DNA of 64,000 nucleotides from Globicephala melas. Lineage: Eukaryota > Chordata > Mammalia > Artiodactyla > Delphinidae. Under the pieces are notes generated by a model, which was not told the DNA's origin, searched no databases, and worked only from the letters and a program-made list of their open reading frames with translations. Where the stretch lies: contig NC_083322.1 of the NCBI RefSeq assembly GCF_963455315.2, forward strand, positions 53,188,925 to 53,252,924, in the 5' to 3' direction. The position numbers and the translations under genes are program-made. Position 1 is the first letter of the stretch. The number at the start of each line of letters is the position of its first letter. Of the stretch, positions 58,720 to 64,000 are shown piece after piece.

Positions 58720-61700
58720 TCAGAATGACTGTTAGGGTTCCAGCAATCTGAGTGTTATTAATTAAGGGATTTATTACAGACATGAGACTTGACCCAACTG
58801 TGGGAGAAGACAGAGAAGTATAAGTCCAGAAGGCAAAGGTTGGGCCCAGCTCCACTGAACAGAAAGGGGACCTAATGAAGAAATCTACAGATGACTGTTG
58901 ACTCTGCATTTGTTGGTGAACCCCAAGTCGCTGTAGGTCAGCAGGGCCCACAGTGGGGAAGAAAAGCTGGATGCGAAAAAGGAAGAGAACAAGACAATGA
59001 AATCTGCAAAGACGAATTTAGAACAGTGAAGCCAGTGGAATGCGTCTCTCAACGCTTCTAACCTCAGTCGCACTGGTGACCTACGGATGAAGCTGGTACA
59101 CTTCATCACAGAGCTACACGCATGCCTGGCCTGGGACTCAGAGACAGTAAAAGGGAGATCTGGAGAATCTGCAAGCACAGGTGATGTCTTACCTCAACAA
59201 AATGAGCCAACAAATCAGCAACAAATCAGCAAATACTCCCTATTTGATGTTCTGTAGAATAGGTTAACCACTTGTGAATATATCTTATGTTAGACAGTAA
59301 AGGAATTGAAGAGGAAGCAATAGAAAAGAATGGATTAATATGTATATTACAATTGATAAGATAATATGCAAATAAATTCATATCAAGATAAGCAAGAAAT
59401 TATCATAACTATTACGGTTCTCATTCCTCATTGGTCATATACTTGTAGCTGGTATTATACCTTCCTTCTTTCACTACCTATTACATATTCCCTTTGCCTC
59501 TGAAGCAATTTGACTGCTCAAGTTTCCTCACCTGGTGAGATGACCCAAACCTTCATTTTTGAAGTATTTGGTCCACTTGTATTAGATTATTATAGTTTTC
59601 CTATTAAGTCTTATTACAGGTGATGGAGGTACTAAGAGGCACCCCAAGGACGTCTGTATTCCAGACATACTCCTCCCAAGCCCCCACAGCATGGTAGCAA
59701 TACATTTGTTCTCTTCATAATCGTGATAAACAACCCAAGCCAGGACAGCACCCCCTTCTTTGCCGGTTGATTCACTAGCATGAAAAACCCCAAGTGGCCA
59801 GTACCAACTTCCAGATTAAGAGAAACTGTACATGTCTCCCGGGTGAAAGAATTACTCCCTTGGGAACTCAGACCTCTAAACAAGCAGAGCCTAAAATCAC
59901 TGGGACAGGGAACCAACATTTTGCTAACGGATCACCAGGAGGACTGTGAGAGAACCCACTCTCATTTTTACCCTTTGATTCCAAGACCCACAAATCCTGA
60001 CTTTGGGAGAACAGGACCATGTATTGGACAGTGATGTAGAGCATATAGCACATCCTGGAGGATGCTGCCCCAACCCTGCCATGTGCTGTCATCTAGCTGG
60101 TGCTGTAAGAAAGTCTCCAAAAGACCATTTCACCACTCCATCTGGCCTATTCTAGCTACTACAGACGGTTAAAAAAAAAGCATTTTCCAGGTAAATAGTG
60201 ATATACCAAGTTATGAAGGTATGCCAGTTTGCTCCAAAAACAAACCACATCTGGAACAGCAGCTAGAATTGGAGTTAATACCCAAATAAGGGGATGCTAA
60301 TCCACTGATATTCTCCAAGATCCATCTGTCTGCTGAGCCAATACGCAAGTTGTGAGGACATGAGTCACCATTTTTCAAGCACACCGTGGGGGCCATACTC
60401 TCTACAATCACTTCAGATGTGTGCTGCTGTCTTTGATTTATGATTCTGGTAGACAGAAGAAGATCTAGGCGCTACCACCTGACCTTTCTTATCAAAATAG
60501 CCACCTTACCACCTTGGTCAGGAAACCAGTGTGGCGATTCTGCCAGTGCTGAGCATGCCTATTTCAAATATGGATTTGCAAACCAGGGAAATAACCACAG
60601 GATGGATTTAAGGACCCATTGTCCCACTAATACCCAAATCAAAACTTCTTTGATTACCTTGTATCCATAAGCCTCTTCTCTGACTAGTGGACCACAATGG
60701 CATTTGGGGTTTCTTGGAATGTCTGTCATGAGACCACTATCCAGTAATTCCCTAAAACACTGGTTATTTACCCTTTTTCAACTTACCACACTGGTAAATA
60801 GCAGTAGGTCCCTTTGAGGAATGTTGAAAAATTTTCCAGTATAAAATGTTGGCTATGTCAAAGGATCTTTCCTCAAGGAGACCTGGCCTTCCCTTCATTC
60901 AAGGTACTCTGGGTCTGGAAACTGGCTTGTGTTTCAGAATTGATTGAGAAGAATGACTCTATTGCTGTTATTCAAGACAGATCTTTGTTTCTAGACCTAG
61001 AGTTTGCCACTTAAACAATTCAAGTAAGACTACAGGCGACTGTAAAAATATTTCAATTTTATAGACACCATGATCATCAAAGATCTCCCTCTCTCTTTAC
61101 AGGTCGAATTCTGATTACTGCTTTAGTTCTGCTGTCCAGTATGGTAACCACACCCACCTTGCTTCTGGAAATTAAGTGCCACTTTTTGGTCCCTGCCCCC
61201 CAGGGACCTCAACATCCCCTTTGAATTCGAGGAGTCCAGTTTGATGACAGCATCCCACTGTCAGTCCTAACCTATAGAGAATTGCCACTATAGAGCTCTC
61301 CAGGGATGCTGAGCTCCTTTACATATATATTTCTTAGAGCTCAGATGAAGGGAGTGTCCTCTGGACCCTCCTGTGGGACATGGTTCCGGGTTGGGTGCAT
61401 AGGTCTTACATAACAGATCCACTCTTGCATCACAATCTTTCTAAGCCTTTGAATACCTTTCTCTACAGTACATCAAGAAACTCCTGAAATTTCAACTTCA
61501 ATTAGTATAGGTCATCTTTGGGCCCCTGTTTCAGTAAACAAACCAAGGAAACTCTTAGAGTCATCCTAGCTACTTAAGCTAAAATACTAAATATAGAATC
61601 TCTCCTTAGTTCATCCAGATCAACAAATTCAGCCCAAAACAAGATTATATTTCTCCCACGCTGTTCCAACTACCTTAGAATTCATTCCCATACATGTATC

Positions 61701-62074
61701 CCAGGATTCTGTCAATATAATTAGTAAAATTGCAGTTATCTTGGTGTGTATGGCAGTGTTTCATGTATCGTATTTTGTATCTAACCCTCTAAGCTGGCAC
61801 CAGGATTTTTAGTCTGATTACAGATCTAAAAGGTATTGGATGGAAGTAGGCCCTAAGAAGAATCAGCAGGGCTTTGCAAGGCTTTTACCTCAAAGGAGGC
61901 TTCATGTTCTTCAGGCAAGTAGAGCTACCCTCCACAGACAATGGATAAAGAGCCTCTTATTCTAGCAGACTCAGCAGAATTTGAGTCCAATGTCCTCCAC
62001 TCTATCAGGGTCTGTCCATATGCCCTCACTTCAATGTTTTGGTTTCCACTTCTTGCACATCAATATAATCAACA
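58720..62074 (-). mobile_element. ERV-L-like endogenous retrovirus internal region, antisense, degenerate
   Basis: Gene-free non-coding DNA whose minus strand resembles internal sequence of ERV-L-class elements; the frames are shattered. The clearest piece is at 59632-59919, where the minus strand reads a dUTPase-like stretch containing QPAKKGV followed by a Gly-Gly pair. ERV-L elements carry dUTPase after pol, so pol should lie to the right (60-62 kb), consistent with the direction. Long ordered pieces such as GGACCACAATGGCATTTGGG (60688) and CTCTCCAGGGATGCTGAGC also fit this class. The L1 at 62086 and a CHR SINE at the far end interrupt the surroundings. This is an old, non-functional copy. 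Confidence 0.5.
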
Positions 62075-62085
62075 TAAGAAATTCT
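62075..62085. repeat. Left target-site duplication of the L1 3' end
   Basis: TAAGAAATTCT here recurs exactly at 62512-62522. Confidence 0.85.
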
Positions 62086-62511
62086 GTAAGACTGTACATG
62101 GATGGACCTAGAGATTGTCATACTGAGTGAAGTCTGACAGAAAAAGACAAATATCATATGATATTGCTTATATGTGGTATCTAAAAAAATTGTACAAAAG
62201 AACTTATTTACAAAACAGAAATAGAGTCACAGACATAGAAAACAAACTTATGGTTACCAGGGGGGAAAGGGGTGGAGGGATAAATTGGGAGTTTGGAATT
62301 GACATAAACACACTACTATATATAAAATAGGTAACTAATAAGGACCTACTGTATAGCACAGGGAGCACTGCTCAATATTCTGTAATGGCCTATATGGGAA
62401 AAGAGTCTAAAAAAGAGTGGATATATATGTACAATTGATGCACTTTGCTGTACAGTAGAAACTAACACATTTTAAATCAACTATACTCAATAAAATTTTT
62501 TTTAAAAAAGG
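62086..62511 (+). mobile_element. 5'-truncated L1 3' end
   Basis: Sense L1 3' region with ATGGATGGACCTAGAGATTG, GGTTACCAGGGGGGAAAG, CTACTGTATAGCACAGGGAG, GTAGAAACTAACACATTTTA and CAATAAAATTTTTTTTAAA. Bracketed by an 11-bp perfect duplication. It appears inserted in the ERV-L-like region. Confidence 0.92.
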
Positions 62512-62515
62512 TAAG

Positions 62516-62583
62516 AAATTCTTCAAGGTTTTTTTGCATTGAAATTTAGAAATTCTTCAAGGTTTTTTTGCATTGAAATTTAG
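62516..62583. repeat. Perfect 34-bp tandem duplication
   Basis: The unit starting AAATTCTTCAAGG and ending GAAATTTAG occupies 62516-62549 and repeats without change at 62550-62583. It begins within the right target-site duplication of the L1. Confidence 0.97.
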
Positions 62584-63452
62584 GCACCTTCAGGACTAGA
62601 CTTCAGGTTTGGTTTTCAGAAATCTCAGCCCTATGTTTACAGAAAATAAAAGTTTATTTTAGGGCAGTCATAAACGCATTTTAGTCCGTTCTCTGAATCT
62701 TGAGACTTGAGACCACCATTTTCTTTCTTCAAGTTCTCCCCTACACTTAGAAATAGCCCAGTGTCTAGCAGAACACCATTTACCAGTTACCAGTCCCAGG
62801 GGAGGATTCCAAACACTTCTGCCCATTGCATCTTGGTATCAAAGTGACCAGGGAGAATACAACAGAGTCAGGCACTGGATGGAACAATATTTTACTCATA
62901 AAGAGAAGAGACAGAGCAAGAGCCACTTCAATAGTGGACATCAGTCACCCAGGGCCAAAGGGTCTCTCCTGCCAGCTGACACAGGACATTTGGCTCACAT
63001 GCACCCCTCTCATGCCTCAACATGTTCTCCTCTCAGAGAACAGACATAGCATTGGGGTCAGCCAAGTTCTATATGATGCTCGCACACAGCAGAACAAAAG
63101 AACATACCTTGGGCTAACAACAGAGAAAGATCTTCCCATGCAAAATGATAAGCTTGGCACTGGCTGTGTGAGCTCTTTCTCCCAAGCTCAAGGTCCACCT
63201 TGAAGAAGTTGAATGGGAATTGAAAGACTCATGCACCAAACTGCCTTTCTCAACGTGGAGCATGAGTATCTTGCCATAGCATGTCATGGACCACCAATGT
63301 CTCCTTTATCACGGGCAACAGTGTCATTAATGCTGTTCAATTTCATCAGATCAGAAAAATACTTTCAGATAATCCAGAACCAGTACAGATACCCTATCTT
63401 CAAGTTTCTGTTGTTATGGAAGCTCCAAAGTCACAGACCTGTGACAACTGAA
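62584..63452 (-). mobile_element. Probable continuation of the ERV-L-like region
   Basis: Non-coding sequence on the far side of the L1 insertion, with phrases such as GAGACTTGAGACCACCATTT-like text (62700) and TTACCAGTCCCAGG (62786) that fit the same antisense element. Open frames here (62826-63203 and 63213-63512) resemble no known host protein. Confidence 0.35.
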
Positions 63453-63632
63453 GGGAAAAATCCTGCTTCTATTTTGAATTTTGTTCAGAGTGATCTAAAG
63501 TTTACTCAGTAGGCAAAGGGCTAAAAAAAACTAGAAAATTAATTTAAACTTCAAAGTTACGATCACATTCTTAAAGCCCACAAAATTCCATTCAATGAAG
63601 CAAAAATATAAACAATGTTCAAAACCTCCAAT
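63453..63632. repeat. Right copy of the diverged direct repeat
   Basis: Partner of 58471-58647, with AAAAATCCTGCTTCTATTTTG, CATTCTTAAAGCCCACAAAA and CAAAACCTCC in the same order. Either LTR remnants or two copies of an unrelated old repeat. Confidence 0.55.
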
Positions 63633-63989
63633 ATGGGACTTCCCTGGTGGCGCAGTGGTTAAGAATCTGCCTATCAATGCAGGGGACATGGGTTCGAGCC
63701 CTGGTCCAGGAAAATCTCACATGCCGCAGAGCAACTGAGCCTGTGAGCCACAACCTATGAGCTCGCGAGCCACAACTATTGAGCCTGTGTGCCACAACTG
63801 CTGAAGCCCACGTGCCTAGAGTCCGTGCGCTGGAACAAGAGAAGCCACCGCAATGAGAAGCCTGTGCACCACAACGAAGAGTAGCCCCTGCTCGCCACAG
63901 CTAGAGAAAGCCCTCACACGGCAACGAAGACCCAACTCAGCCAAAAATAAATAAATAGATAAATAAGTCTATAAAAATGAAAAAAAAAT
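63633..63989 (+). mobile_element. Longer CHR-family SINE (CHR-1-like)
   Basis: Head GACTTCCCTGGTGGCGCAG with A box and B box (GGTTCGAGCC), then an extended body with GCCACAACTGCTGAAGCCC, GAAGCCACCGCAATGAGAAG and GAAGAGTAGCCCCTGCTCGC and an (AAAT)n tail. CCTCCAAT at 63625-63632 recurs at 63990-63997 as target-site duplication. Older and longer (about 350 bp) than the roughly 200-bp copies. Confidence 0.93.
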
Positions 63990-64000
63990 CCTCCAATGTT

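Noticed and set aside
1..64000. CRISPR arrays, operons, phage or plasmid features
   Set aside because: No regularly spaced identical repeats and no bacterial gene organisation; all repeat content is mammalian retrotransposon or tandem repeat.

Overview
This is ordinary non-genic DNA from a mammal, most likely a cetacean. The diagnostic signal is the set of tRNA-derived CHR-type SINEs, which open with GGCTTCCCTGGTGGCGCAG and carry intact Pol III A and B boxes. They are joined by several rounds of L1, plus MIR, L2, MER5A, MaLR (MLT1), ERV-L and ERV1 remnants. I recognise no BovB, Bov-tA or ART2A, which argues against a ruminant. There are no operons, CRISPR arrays, tRNA or rRNA genes, and I find no convincing intact protein-coding gene. 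Nearly all long open frames are pieces of dead L1 ORF2.

Layout. 1-1737: unique AT-rich DNA with a small GC-rich patch that could hold one exon. 1738-2031: an antisense fragment of a ferritin light chain processed pseudogene, directly abutting L1 copy A (2032-7641, +). 7.7-22.4 kb: mostly unique DNA with MIRs, L1 3' ends, an ancient unnamed repeat split by an L1M tail, one CHR SINE and a MaLR-like LTR. 22401-28584: full-length but dead L1 copy B with a 14/15-bp target-site duplication. 28.6-36.8 kb: a nest in which an old L1M is split by a 5'-inverted L1M and by L1 copy C, itself a hybrid or deleted element. 36.8-51.9 kb: unique DNA with MIR, L2, MER5A and CHR SINEs, and an MLT1 split by a SINE. 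51.9-53.7 kb: antisense L1M split by an ERV1-type solo LTR. 54.9-55.5 kb: an unidentified mRNA retrocopy with a perfect 14-bp duplication and poly(A). 58.5-63.6 kb: antisense ERV-L-like internal sequence with a dUTPase-like stretch, bounded by a diverged repeat pair. 63633-63989: a longer CHR-family SINE.

Functionally, the window records retrotransposition. L1 machinery would have mobilised the L1 copies, the CHR SINEs, the ferritin fragment and the retrocopy, as shown by A-rich tails and target-site duplications. I see no previously undescribed biological system. The most interesting structures are the back-to-back ferritin/L1 composite, the nested L1M with its inverted insertion, the RT-joined 5' UTR of L1 copy C, and the unidentified retrocopy. 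Repeat family names come from recognition of sequence, not from a database search. Edges without a target-site duplication are approximate to about 10-50 bp.
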